Part shown: positions 1-6,846 of the stretch, piece after piece
Layout: each line of letters opens with the position of its first letter
Position numbering within the stretch: position 1 is the first letter of the stretch
Assembly: GCA_035286125.1 (NCBI GenBank)
Contig: JAYKIS010000075.1
Span: 19,093-83,092 of the forward strand
Source: VGJW01 sp035286125
GTDB lineage: Bacteria > Cyanobacteriota > Sericytochromatia > S15B-MN24 > VGJW01
DNA length: 64,000 nt
Direction of reading: 5' to 3'
The notes under the pieces: generated by a model
The model's input: the letters and a program-made list of their open reading frames with translations, nothing else
What the model was told of the DNA's origin: nothing
Databases searched by the model: none
Program-made: the position numbers and the translations under genes

Positions 1-1
1 C

Positions 2-301
2 GGTCTCGTCTTCGGTGTGGGCTTCGGCCTTGCGGGATTCTGCCCGGGGACTTGTGTCGTCGCTGCCGGTTCGGGGCGCCGAGAAGCATGGACCGTGGTC
101 CTGGGCGGCCTTCTGGGCGCGGCCCTCTTTCACGTGACGGCCCCGTGGCTGGCCGGCTACTGGCGGGGCTGGAATGTCGGTCGGCTGGCGCTGCCCGAGG
201 TCATGGGCCTGCCCGCATGGGCGACGGGAATCTTGCTCGGGGGACTGCTGCTGCTGGCGGTCGTGATGCTGCCGCAAGGCACGCGGGGGGAGCAAGCGTG
301 A
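2..301 (+). CDS. YeeE/YedE-family sulfur transport protein (3' part)
   Basis: Only the last 99 codons are in the window; the gene begins upstream. The visible part carries the family signature GFGLAGFCPGT near its start, a Gly/Cys/Pro loop typical of the YeeE/YedE (TsuA-like) inner-membrane proteins that move thiosulfate or related sulfur species. Two further hydrophobic segments follow. The stop overlaps the GTG start of the next gene (GTGA), so the two are probably co-translated. Followed by a thiosulfate dehydrogenase and a sulfane-sulfur enzyme, it most likely supplies a sulfur compound to this module. The family is clear; the substrate is inferred. Confidence 0.85.
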   Translation, partial: GLVFGVGFGLAGFCPGTCVVAAGSGRREAWTVVLGGLLGAALFHVTAPWLAGYWRGWNVGRLALPEVMGLPAWATGILLGGLLLLAVVMLPQGTRGEQA

Positions 302-1188
302 AGTGTCCCGGGCATCCGGCCGCCCTGGCAGCTGCCGTCGGCCTTGGCGCTGCAGGCCTGTGGGGGATGTGCGGGTCCATGGTCGCCTCGCCTGCGCGGG
401 CTGCCGAGCCGGCGGCGGGGCGTCCCGCAGGTGCGGCGGCCGCGCCGTCCACGCCGCCCGATGCCTTCCCGATGCCCGAGCGCGATCCCGACACCCTCAA
501 GGATGATGCCCGTGGCAGATTGGTCCGCGACGGTCTCGACATCCTGCAGCGCACCCGCATACGCCTGCCTGCCCACGTCGGCAATCGCCTCAGCTGCACC
601 AACTGTCATCTCGATCTCGGTCGCCGGGCGGGTGCGGCGCCCTGGGTCGGCGTGCACGCCGCCTATCCCCAGTACCGTGCCCGGACAGGGGGGGTGGACA
701 CCCTCGAGGACCGGGTCAACGACTGCTTCGAACGCAGCCTGAACGGCAAGGCCTTGCCGGCCGGAGCCCCCGAGATGAAGGCCATCGTGACAGCCATGGC
801 CTGGCTGTCCGAGGGGGTGCCCGTCGGCCGGTTGGTCAAGGGCCGGGGTGTACCGCCGCTCAAGCCTGCCGAGCCACCGGATGCCAATCGGGGCCGGCGC
901 CTCTATGCCCAGCACTGTGCCTGTTGCCATGCTCCCAATGGGCAGGGGGTGGGCGAGGTCCCGCCCTTGTGGGGGAACGCGTCCTTCAATGTCGGGGCGG
1001 GCATGGCCCGCCAGTGGACAGCGGCTTCCTTCATCCGGGCCAACATGCCGCTGGGGCAGGGGGGTACCCTTACGCCGCGCGAGGCCCACGACATCGCCGC
1101 CTGGGTGCTCGCACAGCCCCGTCCGGACTTTCCGGCCAAGGGCCTGGACTGGCCGCAGGGCGGCAAGCCGCCTGATTGCCCGTACTGA
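298..1188 (+). CDS. tsdA: Thiosulfate dehydrogenase TsdA-type diheme cytochrome c
   Basis: Predicted periplasmic enzyme of 296 residues that joins two thiosulfates into tetrathionate, or works in reverse, with two c-type hemes. Heme motifs are CTNCH at residues 100-104 and CACCH at 207-211. The segment NDCFERSLNG contains Cys143, matching the unusual Cys axial ligand of the catalytic heme in characterised TsdA proteins; WLSEGVPVG and GRGV are also family-typical. An N-terminal hydrophobic stretch ending near Ala35 is the likely signal peptide. I chose GTG 298 because it overlaps the upstream stop (GTGA); ATG codons further upstream lie inside the preceding gene. The presence of the Cys ligand favours TsdA over generic diheme cytochromes. 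Confidence 0.88.
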   Translation: MKCPGHPAALAAAVGLGAAGLWGMCGSMVASPARAAEPAAGRPAGAAAAPSTPPDAFPMPERDPDTLKDDARGRLVRDGLDILQRTRIRLPAHVGNRLSCTNCHLDLGRRAGAAPWVGVHAAYPQYRARTGGVDTLEDRVNDCFERSLNGKALPAGAPEMKAIVTAMAWLSEGVPVGRLVKGRGVPPLKPAEPPDANRGRRLYAQHCACCHAPNGQGVGEVPPLWGNASFNVGAGMARQWTAASFIRANMPLGQGGTLTPREAHDIAAWVLAQPRPDFPAKGLDWPQGGKPPDCPY

Positions 1189-1226
1189 CGCGTCAGGGAC
1201 GGCACTCGGGCCCAGGCCTTGTGTGC

Positions 1227-1254
1227 TTGACGGAGGGCATCCCCGTGCTATGCT
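1227..1254 (+). promoter_or_regulatory. Sigma70-type promoter of the rhodanese/MBL gene
   Basis: TTGACG at 1227-1232, a 16-base spacer and TATGCT at 1249-1254, preceded by TG at 1246-1247 (extended -10). The expected transcription start, about 1261, falls inside the palindrome at 1260-1274, which is the right geometry for repression. Confidence 0.65.
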
Positions 1255-1259
1255 TCTTG

Positions 1260-1274
1260 TACCCCCTGGGGGTA
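1260..1274 (+). promoter_or_regulatory. Palindromic operator, CsoR/CstR-like
   Basis: TACCCCC-T-GGGGGTA is a perfect inverted repeat (7-base arms, one central base) between the -10 element and the ribosome-binding site AGGAGG at about 1277. Operators of persulfide-sensing CstR and related CsoR-family repressors have the same TACCCC/GGGGTA arms and control rhodanese and persulfide dioxygenase genes. No repressor gene is visible in the window; it may lie upstream or elsewhere. Confidence 0.65.
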
Positions 1275-1291
1275 TAGGAGGTAGCAAGGCC

Positions 1292-2428
1292 ATGGAAACG
1301 GTCTGGTCGGTCGAGCGGTTGTATGCGGCGCTGAATGAGGGCGCGTCGCTCGCCATCCTCGATGTGCGCAATGAGGATGAGTTCGCCGCAGGGTCGGTCG
1401 AGGGGCGCCACGAAGTCCCCACGGCCCATGTGCCGTATTTTGATTTCATCGACGACGCGGACGCCGCTCTCGCGCGTATCCCGTTTCCCAAGGAATTGCC
1501 CGTGGTGGTCGTCTGTGCCAAGGGTGGCTCATCCGAGTTCGTGGCCGACCTGATGCGCGACGCGGGCTGGCAGGCCATCAACATGGAGGGGGGCATGGCC
1601 CGGTGGGCGGATGCCCTGGTGCCCGTGTCCGTCACCCCGGCCGACCATCCGTGGACGCTCGTCCAGTTCAACAGGCCCGGCAAGGCAGCCCTGTCCTACA
1701 TGATCGTGTCCGATGGGGAGGCGATGGTCGTCGACCCTGCCCGGGATCCCGAGCCCTACCTCACCGCGGCCGCGGCGCACGACGTCCGGATCACGCATGT
1801 CATGGACACGCATGTCCACGCCGACTATGTCTCGGGTGGCGTTGCCTTGGCGCGCTCGGCAGGGGCGACCTATCACCTCAGCGGCGCCTGCGGCTACGAG
1901 GGTGACCTGGCCGTCAGCGGCCAGCCTGGTCCGATCCGGGTGGGTCGCGTCGAGGCGATCAAGCTGTCCACGCCCGGCCATACGCCGGGCAGCATGAGCC
2001 TGCATGTGGACGGTCACTGGTTGTTGACCGGCGATACCCTGTTCGTGGCCAGTGTCGGGCGACCGGATCTGGGGGGTGAAGTCGACCCGTGGGCGCGGGA
2101 TCTGCACGCCACGCTGACGGGTGTGCTGGCCGACCTGCCCGATGATACCGTCGTCCTGCCGGCCCACTACGCTTCGCACGCCGAAATGCGGTCAGATGGC
2201 GTCGTCGCGGGTACCCTGGGCGCCCTCAGGCGTGACAACGAAGGCATGCAGGCCCGGGACCTGCCCGCGTTCCTGGCCTTCATCCACGCCAACATGCGGC
2301 CGTCTCCCGAGCACTACGCCACCATCCGCCGCATCAACCTGGGCGCGCTGGAACCGACTGAGGACCAGGTCTTGCAACTGGATCAGGGCAAGAACCAGTG
2401 CGCGGCCAGCATGGCGCGCAAGGCCTGA
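1292..2428 (+). CDS. Rhodanese / metallo-beta-lactamase fusion (persulfide dioxygenase-like)
   Basis: A 378-residue cytoplasmic enzyme with no signal peptide. Residues 1-108 form a rhodanese domain with active-site Cys75 in CAKGGSS; residues about 120-360 form a metallo-beta-lactamase fold with THVHADY at 173-179, TGDTLF and SVGRPDL. This layout matches proteins that move sulfane sulfur and oxidise persulfides (ETHE1/PDO relatives). The usual HxHxDH motif reads HVHADY, so the last His is Tyr; mononuclear iron PDOs do not use that His as a ligand, so activity is still plausible. The start follows AGGAGG by about nine bases. The upstream operator suggests induction by persulfide. A rhodanese followed by an MBL is the reverse of some known fusions. 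Confidence 0.88.
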   Translation: METVWSVERLYAALNEGASLAILDVRNEDEFAAGSVEGRHEVPTAHVPYFDFIDDADAALARIPFPKELPVVVVCAKGGSSEFVADLMRDAGWQAINMEGGMARWADALVPVSVTPADHPWTLVQFNRPGKAALSYMIVSDGEAMVVDPARDPEPYLTAAAAHDVRITHVMDTHVHADYVSGGVALARSAGATYHLSGACGYEGDLAVSGQPGPIRVGRVEAIKLSTPGHTPGSMSLHVDGHWLLTGDTLFVASVGRPDLGGEVDPWARDLHATLTGVLADLPDDTVVLPAHYASHAEMRSDGVVAGTLGALRRDNEGMQARDLPAFLAFIHANMRPSPEHYATIRRINLGALEPTEDQVLQLDQGKNQCAASMARKA

Positions 2429-2438
2429 GGCGGGTCGG

Positions 2439-2477
2439 AAGGGGGAGGGGCGACCATGCTCCTCCCCTTGCTTTTTG
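2439..2477 (+). terminator. Probable intrinsic terminator
   Basis: An imperfect GC-rich hairpin (G-rich arm 2439-2450, C-rich arm 2459-2469, one bulged base) followed by GCTTTTT. It lies 11 bases past the rhodanese/MBL stop. Confidence 0.5.
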
Positions 2478-2498
2478 GGGGAAGCGGTAGGCAAAGCC

Positions 2499-2510
2499 CG
2501 AATTAATTCG
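2499..2510. promoter_or_regulatory. AT-rich 12-bp perfect palindrome
   Basis: CGAATTAATTCG is a perfect inverted repeat, striking in a very GC-rich surround, and lies 113 bases upstream of the first EF-hand lipoprotein. It could be an operator. The rest of 2429-2622 contains no gene that I can support. Confidence 0.3.
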
Positions 2511-2622
2511 CCGTAAGCGATCCGAAAGCGGCTACGAGAGCAGGCCCGTAAGCCTTCACCTGCAAGGTGGGGTTGTCACTCGGGACGGCGATGCCTTCCC
2601 CCAACCCAGGAGAATCTCCACG

Positions 2623-3234
2623 ATGCTCAAGCGCACGATGCTCGGCGTTCTTGTTGCCGGAACCCTCTCGGCCTGCGGCGCGCTGCCCGGCGCCACGAAC
2701 CTCGGTGCTGCCGATGACGCCACGGCCTCGGCGACCCGAAACTTCTATGCAGTCATGGGGCTTTCGGATGCCGCCTCGGCAGACGCGACATCCTCGGTCG
2801 GTGCCCCGGAGGCCGGACGGCAGGCGAGCCGTGAAGCCCGCATGAACGACCGGTTCGCGAAGCTGGATGCCAACGGTGACGGCCAGGTCAGCTACGACGA
2901 GTTTCTGGCTGGGGCACCCGGTCCCCGGCAGGGTATGGCGGATGCCGGCGCAGTCTTCGACCGCATCGATGACGATGCCAGCGAAGGCATCGGCCACGAC
3001 GAGTTCCGTGCCGGCTGCGATCGCAAGGGGCGTCCGGGCCCTGGCGAGATGAAGCGCGGTGGCAAGCGGGGCCACGGCGAGGGCAAGGGTCGGCGGCGCG
3101 GCCAGGATGGCCAGCATCCCGGACATCCGCACCACGATGCGCCCGAGGCTCCTTCGCCCGCGCCGTCCGCGCCCGCACCCGTCGAGCCTGCTCCTGACGC
3201 ACCGGCGACCGAACTGCCGGTCGTGCAGGGCTGA
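2623..3234 (+). CDS. EF-hand lipoprotein 1
   Basis: A 203-residue predicted lipoprotein: positively charged start, hydrophobic core and lipobox ending in Cys18 (LSAC). Two EF-hand calcium loops follow, DANGDGQVSYDEF and the weaker DDDASEGIGHDEF, then a Lys/Arg/Gly-rich stretch and a Pro/Ala-rich C-terminus. It starts after AGGAGA at about 2609. The next gene is a clear paralogue with the same order of parts, so the pair arose by tandem duplication. Calcium binding at the cell surface or in the periplasm is inferred from the loops; the role is unknown. In the second loop Ala and Ser occupy positions where Asp/Asn is usual, so it may bind poorly. Confidence 0.85.
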   Translation: MLKRTMLGVLVAGTLSACGALPGATNLGAADDATASATRNFYAVMGLSDAASADATSSVGAPEAGRQASREARMNDRFAKLDANGDGQVSYDEFLAGAPGPRQGMADAGAVFDRIDDDASEGIGHDEFRAGCDRKGRPGPGEMKRGGKRGHGEGKGRRRGQDGQHPGHPHHDAPEAPSPAPSAPAPVEPAPDAPATELPVVQG

Positions 3235-3241
3235 CCCGGCC

Positions 3242-3279
3242 CCCGGGCCCTTCCTGAGGCGACTTCGGGGGGGCCCGGG
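3242..3279 (+). terminator. GC hairpin between the EF-hand genes
   Basis: CCCGGGCCC at 3242-3250 pairs perfectly with GGGCCCGGG at 3271-3279 across a 20-base loop. No T-run follows, so it could be a weak or Rho-assisted terminator or an mRNA-stabilising stem. Confidence 0.35.
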
Positions 3280-3416
3280 AGGCTTGGTCAAGCGCGGGTT
3301 AACATTGCTGTTCCGGTCACTTGAAAGCGTTTGTGTAAGCGGGCTTGTAAGCCGGCTGTCCGATAGTGATAAGGTAGAGACGGTTGCCTTGGGGCCTCGG
3401 CCGAAGGGAAGTTCTG

Positions 3417-4076
3417 ATGAGACGTTTGCTGGTGGGGGCGCTCGCCCTATCGATGCTGGCCGGTTGTGGCGTGCTGCCCGGTCTGCCCGGCACTGCGGAA
3501 GACGAGACGGCTATCCAGACCCAGGAGTACTACCGGGTCATGAATGCGGAGGCTGGCGCATCGGCCTCTGGATCGGCTGCTGTCGACCCCCGGTCGGACC
3601 GGATGAAGGCGCTCTTTGCCAAGGCCGATGCCAATGGCGATGGCCAGGTCAGCTACGAAGAGTTCGTTGCGGCCCTGCCCCCCGGCGGTCGGGGCATGCC
3701 CCGGCCCGGCGACGTCTTCGACCGCATCGATGACGACGGCAATGGCGGCATCGGTGACGACGAGTTCCGTGGTGGCCACGAGCGTCGCGGCCGTCCGGGC
3801 CCCGGCGGAAAGAAGCGGGGCGGCAAGAAGGGCGGCAAGCACGGCAGGGGGCACGGCCAACCGGGGATGGGTCGTCCGCCGTTCCCGCCTCCGTTCGGCC
3901 ATCCGGGTCGTCCGCCCTTCCCGCCTCCGGGCATGCCGCCGGCATCGGGTGATCTGCCGCCTGCGCCGCCCGCTTCAGGCGATGTTCCGCCCTTGCCCCC
4001 TGCGCCGCCCGCCTCGGGGGATGTGCCGCCTCCGCCTGCCAGTGGTGACGCACCGGTCGAGGCACTGCAGGGCTGA
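3417..4076 (+). CDS. EF-hand lipoprotein 2 with PPASGD-type tail
   Basis: A 219-residue paralogue of the preceding protein. The lipobox ends at Cys17 (LAGC). Two EF-hand loops are present, DANGDGQVSYEEF and DDDGNGGIGDDEF, both closer to consensus than in the neighbour. They are followed by a basic Gly/Lys stretch and a long Pro-rich tail with repeated PPASGD units. ATG 3417 is chosen because it starts the lipoprotein signal and follows GAAGGGAAG; an in-frame upstream start would add a non-signal leader. A strong terminator follows. It is probably a surface or periplasmic calcium-binding protein; the Pro-rich tail may span or contact the envelope. Confidence 0.85.
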   Translation: MRRLLVGALALSMLAGCGVLPGLPGTAEDETAIQTQEYYRVMNAEAGASASGSAAVDPRSDRMKALFAKADANGDGQVSYEEFVAALPPGGRGMPRPGDVFDRIDDDGNGGIGDDEFRGGHERRGRPGPGGKKRGGKKGGKHGRGHGQPGMGRPPFPPPFGHPGRPPFPPPGMPPASGDLPPAPPASGDVPPLPPAPPASGDVPPPPASGDAPVEALQG

Positions 4077-4086
4077 CCTGGATCGC

Positions 4087-4120
4087 AAGCCCCCTGGCCG
4101 CTGCCGGTCGGGGGGCTTTT
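4087..4120 (+). terminator. Rho-independent terminator
   Basis: AAGCCCCC at 4087-4094 pairs with GGGGGCTT at 4111-4118 and is followed by TT, 11 bases after the second EF-hand stop. Between here and 4298 I see no gene except a possible 11-codon leader at 4170-4205. Confidence 0.8.
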
Positions 4121-4298
4121 GCTGGCAAACCCGTGATCGGGATGGCGACACGAAAGGAGAGATTGCGCGATGCTGATGCTGGTTTCCCAACCATTGCCCG
4201 CATGAGGGCAACAGTCGCTCCCCTTGTGGCCGATCTTGCGCTTATTTGGTGATCTCCGTCGCTTTTCCGGAACGCCCGCTCGGTCACGATGAAGGTTC

Positions 4299-5147
4299 AT
4301 GAAGTCCGCGTGGACCGATGCGACCCAGGCACTCCGGGAAGGTCGCTACGACGACGCCTTGCCCGTTCTCCTCGAGGCCTCGGGCGGGCAGCTTGAGCGT
4401 TTGCGGCCTCTGGTCCGGGTCCTGTGTACCGCGGGTGCCTTGCCAAGGGCCATTGACCTGATACGCGGCGTGCTGGCCCGGGGCCATGCCGCGGCCGCCG
4501 AGGCCCTCGCCACCGAATTGCTCGATGCCGGCCATCACGAGGCGGCCGTCTATTACATGCAGGCGGGGGCCGTGGCGGTCCTGGGGCGGCCGGAGACCGC
4601 CATCGACCTGATTCGCGTGGGCATGGCCTTTGACCCGGATCCGGGCCGTGCCCAGGCCGAACTTGCCTTGTTGCTCGTGTCCCTCGGGCGCCATGTCGAG
4701 GCGGTCGAGGCCTTTGCTTCCGCACCGATGGACCGTGCACCCGTTCGCTGGCGCGAGGGGCAGGGGCTGGCCCTCGCCATGACCGGTCGCCAGGCCGAGG
4801 CCCGGGCAGTCTTCGAGGGCATCCTGGCCGACGAACCCGGTCATCCGCTCGCGACGCGTGCCATGGCGCGGCTTCAGCCCGTGCGCCAGGAGAGCGTGGC
4901 TGCGCGCCTGCGGCTGCGGGTGGCGCCCCGGGCCAGGCCCCTTTATGACCGTCTCCTCGAAGGCCCCGCCAACGAGGCCGACTTCGTCGAGGCGCTGCGT
5001 GCGGCAGGACAGCCGGCGACACTCGTGCAGGCCCTGGTCCGGGATATGGCGCGGACGCTGACTTTGGGCCGGGTATCCCTGCTGGTCGCGCGCGAGGGCT
5101 TGTACGCCTTCGACTGGAGCCTGCTCGACCTGGAGGAGGTGCGGTGA
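4299..5147 (+). CDS. TPR-like protein, first gene of BrxD/Lhr operon
   Basis: 282 residues, all helical in appearance, with degenerate tetratricopeptide-like units in the first 200 residues (alternating Ala/Leu/Gly/Tyr pattern, for example around GRYDDALPVL, HHEAAVYYM and GRHVEAVEAF). There is no signal peptide or membrane segment, so it is probably a cytoplasmic scaffold. Its TGA overlaps the ATG of the next gene by one base (TGATG), the first of three couplings that bind four genes into one operon with a BrxD-like ATPase and an Lhr-like helicase. I do not recognise the family. A substrate-recognition or adaptor role within that system is an inference from context only. Confidence 0.75.
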   Translation: MKSAWTDATQALREGRYDDALPVLLEASGGQLERLRPLVRVLCTAGALPRAIDLIRGVLARGHAAAAEALATELLDAGHHEAAVYYMQAGAVAVLGRPETAIDLIRVGMAFDPDPGRAQAELALLLVSLGRHVEAVEAFASAPMDRAPVRWREGQGLALAMTGRQAEARAVFEGILADEPGHPLATRAMARLQPVRQESVAARLRLRVAPRARPLYDRLLEGPANEADFVEALRAAGQPATLVQALVRDMARTLTLGRVSLLVAREGLYAFDWSLLDLEEVR

Positions 5148-5482
5148 TGGCCGTGGCCTCGCGTGCGCCGCGGGTGCGTCCGTCGCTCGAGGACGTCCAG
5201 TGGATCGCAGGCTTCCGCGCGACGCGCCTGTTGTTGGCCGCCGCCCGGCCCGACGACGCCTTCGTCGAGATCCGCCAATTGCTGGCCAAGGTTCCGGCTG
5301 TCGTCCGTGCCTTCGGGTGGTCGTGTCGTCCGGCCGAGGTCGAGGAAGCCTTCGGGCGCCTGTTCCACCGGTTGGACTGGGAGGCCCGCAAGGGCCGCGA
5401 TGCCCGCAAGTTCGTCCATCTTGCCGACCGCTACGGCCAGAGCGAGCCGTTTGTCCTCATCAAGCTGCAGGAGAATCCATGA
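5147..5482 (+). CDS. Unknown 111-residue protein, second gene of BrxD/Lhr operon
   Basis: Small, soluble and helix-rich, with no Cys pairs, signal peptide or membrane segment. The C-terminal half is charged (EARKGRDARKF). I do not recognise it. ATG 5147 overlaps the upstream stop by one base; an adjacent in-frame GTG at 5144 is the alternative start. The 3' end overlaps the start of the ATPase gene by four bases (ATGA). Such tight packing between a TPR-like protein and the ATPase suggests that it is a stoichiometric partner, for example an adaptor between the two. Confidence 0.7.
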   Translation: MAVASRAPRVRPSLEDVQWIAGFRATRLLLAAARPDDAFVEIRQLLAKVPAVVRAFGWSCRPAEVEEAFGRLFHRLDWEARKGRDARKFVHLADRYGQSEPFVLIKLQENP

Positions 5483-6846
5483 CCATTCCCGAGACCACCG
5501 CGGCCACGGCCGTAGCGGAGGTGCCCGTGCCGACACGCGAGGAGCGCTTCCTCGCCGAGGGCGTCATCCGTGCGCTCAAGCTGGGCCTGGTACCCCAGCG
5601 GGGCGTCGAGCGTGTCGTCGTCGGACGTCGGCGCGAGATGGACCAGATGCGACGCGACCTGGAATACGTGGCCCAGGGCGGAGCCGGCGTGAAGTTCCTG
5701 TCCGGCGACTACGGGTCCGGAAAGACCTTCCTGTGCAGCATGCTGCGCGAGGCGGCGTGGGAGCAGGGCATGGTCGTGTCGGTCGTGGACCTCGGGCGCA
5801 ATGTGGCCCTGCACAAGCTCGAAACGGTCTACCAGCAGGTCATGGCCGGCATGCGGACGCGCGAGCTGCCCGGCACGCCGGCTTTCGACAGCCTCGTGCA
5901 GCAGTGGCTCTACGGGCTCGAGGACGAGGTCCAGCGCACCGAGGGACTCGATCCGCTCAAGGATGAGGACCGTCCCGTCATCGCGACCCACGTCGAGCGG
6001 CGCATCCAGTCCGCGCTTGCCCAGGTCAGCGTGTTCGACAGCAGCTTCGCCAATGCCTTCCGGGGCTACTACGCCGCCATCCAGCGCGAGGACGGCATCA
6101 CGGCCGACGCGGCCCTTGGGTGGCTCAAGGGCGAGCAGAACATCCCGCAGGAGCTCAAGGGCCGTCTGCACGTCAAGGGCGGTGTCAGCCGCGCCAACGC
6201 CTTCGCCTTCCTGCGGGCCATGAACAGCCTGCTGCTTTCGATGGGCTACAAGGGCCTCGTCATCCTCTTCGACGAGACCGAACTGGTCCGCGGTCTCAAC
6301 CGCGCCGACCTGCGCCAGGCGGCCTACGAGAACATCAAGATGTTCCTCGACCGTTCGGCGATGGGCGACCTGCCCCACGTCTACGCGTTGTTCGCCGGGA
6401 CGGAGGACCTGTTCGCCGACGAGCAGAAGGGCATCCCCAGCTACCAGGCCCTGCACGACCGCATCCGCCCCCGGCATCCGGGCATCGCCGACGGCACGGT
6501 GCAGGAGGTCCGGGGCGCCATCCTGCGGCTCGACGGCTTCTCGCGCGACCGGCTGATCGAGGTCGCCATCAAGGTCCGCGACCTGCACGGCCGGGCCTAT
6601 GCCTGGGAGCCCGTCCATCGCCTGGACGAGGCGTTCCTCGCGGACTTCGCGGACCATCTGGCCACGCGCTTCGGCAAGGCGGCGCCCACCTTCCCCCGGG
6701 GTTTCCTGAAGACCCTCGTCGATCTGCTCGACCTGTGCGAGCAGGATACCGCCTACGATCCCCGACGCGACTTCGCGCCCTCGGAGCGCACCGTCGCCGC
6801 CATCCAGGCCGTCGAGGAGCAGGAGGCGCACCTGCTTGACTTCTGA
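5479..6846 (+). CDS. BrxD-like P-loop ATPase (DUF2791 family)
   Basis: 455 residues. The Walker A motif GDYGSGKT is at residues 76-83, with a Walker B-like ILFDETE around 262-268 (Asp265, Glu266). The order of features after the P-loop (VDLGRNVALHK, then a conserved Trp region, then FAGTEDLF) resembles the DUF2791/BrxD ATPases known from some BREX defence loci, where BrxD is encoded beside the Lhr-like helicase BrxHI. The same pairing is seen here. The start overlaps the upstream stop (ATGA). It is probably a DNA- or complex-remodelling ATPase. No pglX, pglZ, brxC or brxL homologue is visible, so this is not a standard BREX locus. Confidence 0.82.
   Translation: MTIPETTAATAVAEVPVPTREERFLAEGVIRALKLGLVPQRGVERVVVGRRREMDQMRRDLEYVAQGGAGVKFLSGDYGSGKTFLCSMLREAAWEQGMVVSVVDLGRNVALHKLETVYQQVMAGMRTRELPGTPAFDSLVQQWLYGLEDEVQRTEGLDPLKDEDRPVIATHVERRIQSALAQVSVFDSSFANAFRGYYAAIQREDGITADAALGWLKGEQNIPQELKGRLHVKGGVSRANAFAFLRAMNSLLLSMGYKGLVILFDETELVRGLNRADLRQAAYENIKMFLDRSAMGDLPHVYALFAGTEDLFADEQKGIPSYQALHDRIRPRHPGIADGTVQEVRGAILRLDGFSRDRLIEVAIKVRDLHGRAYAWEPVHRLDEAFLADFADHLATRFGKAAPTFPRGFLKTLVDLLDLCEQDTAYDPRRDFAPSERTVAAIQAVEEQEAHLLDF

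Noticed and set aside
2480..3410. Possible c-di-GMP riboswitches upstream of the two EF-hand genes (GGCAAAGCC, GTAAGC elements)
   Set aside because: The core order of the GEMM aptamers is not present; only short chance matches.
3870..4050. CRISPR-like repeats in the PPASGD-coding stretch
   Set aside because: The repeats are in frame, short, irregular and encode a Pro-rich tail; no spacers.
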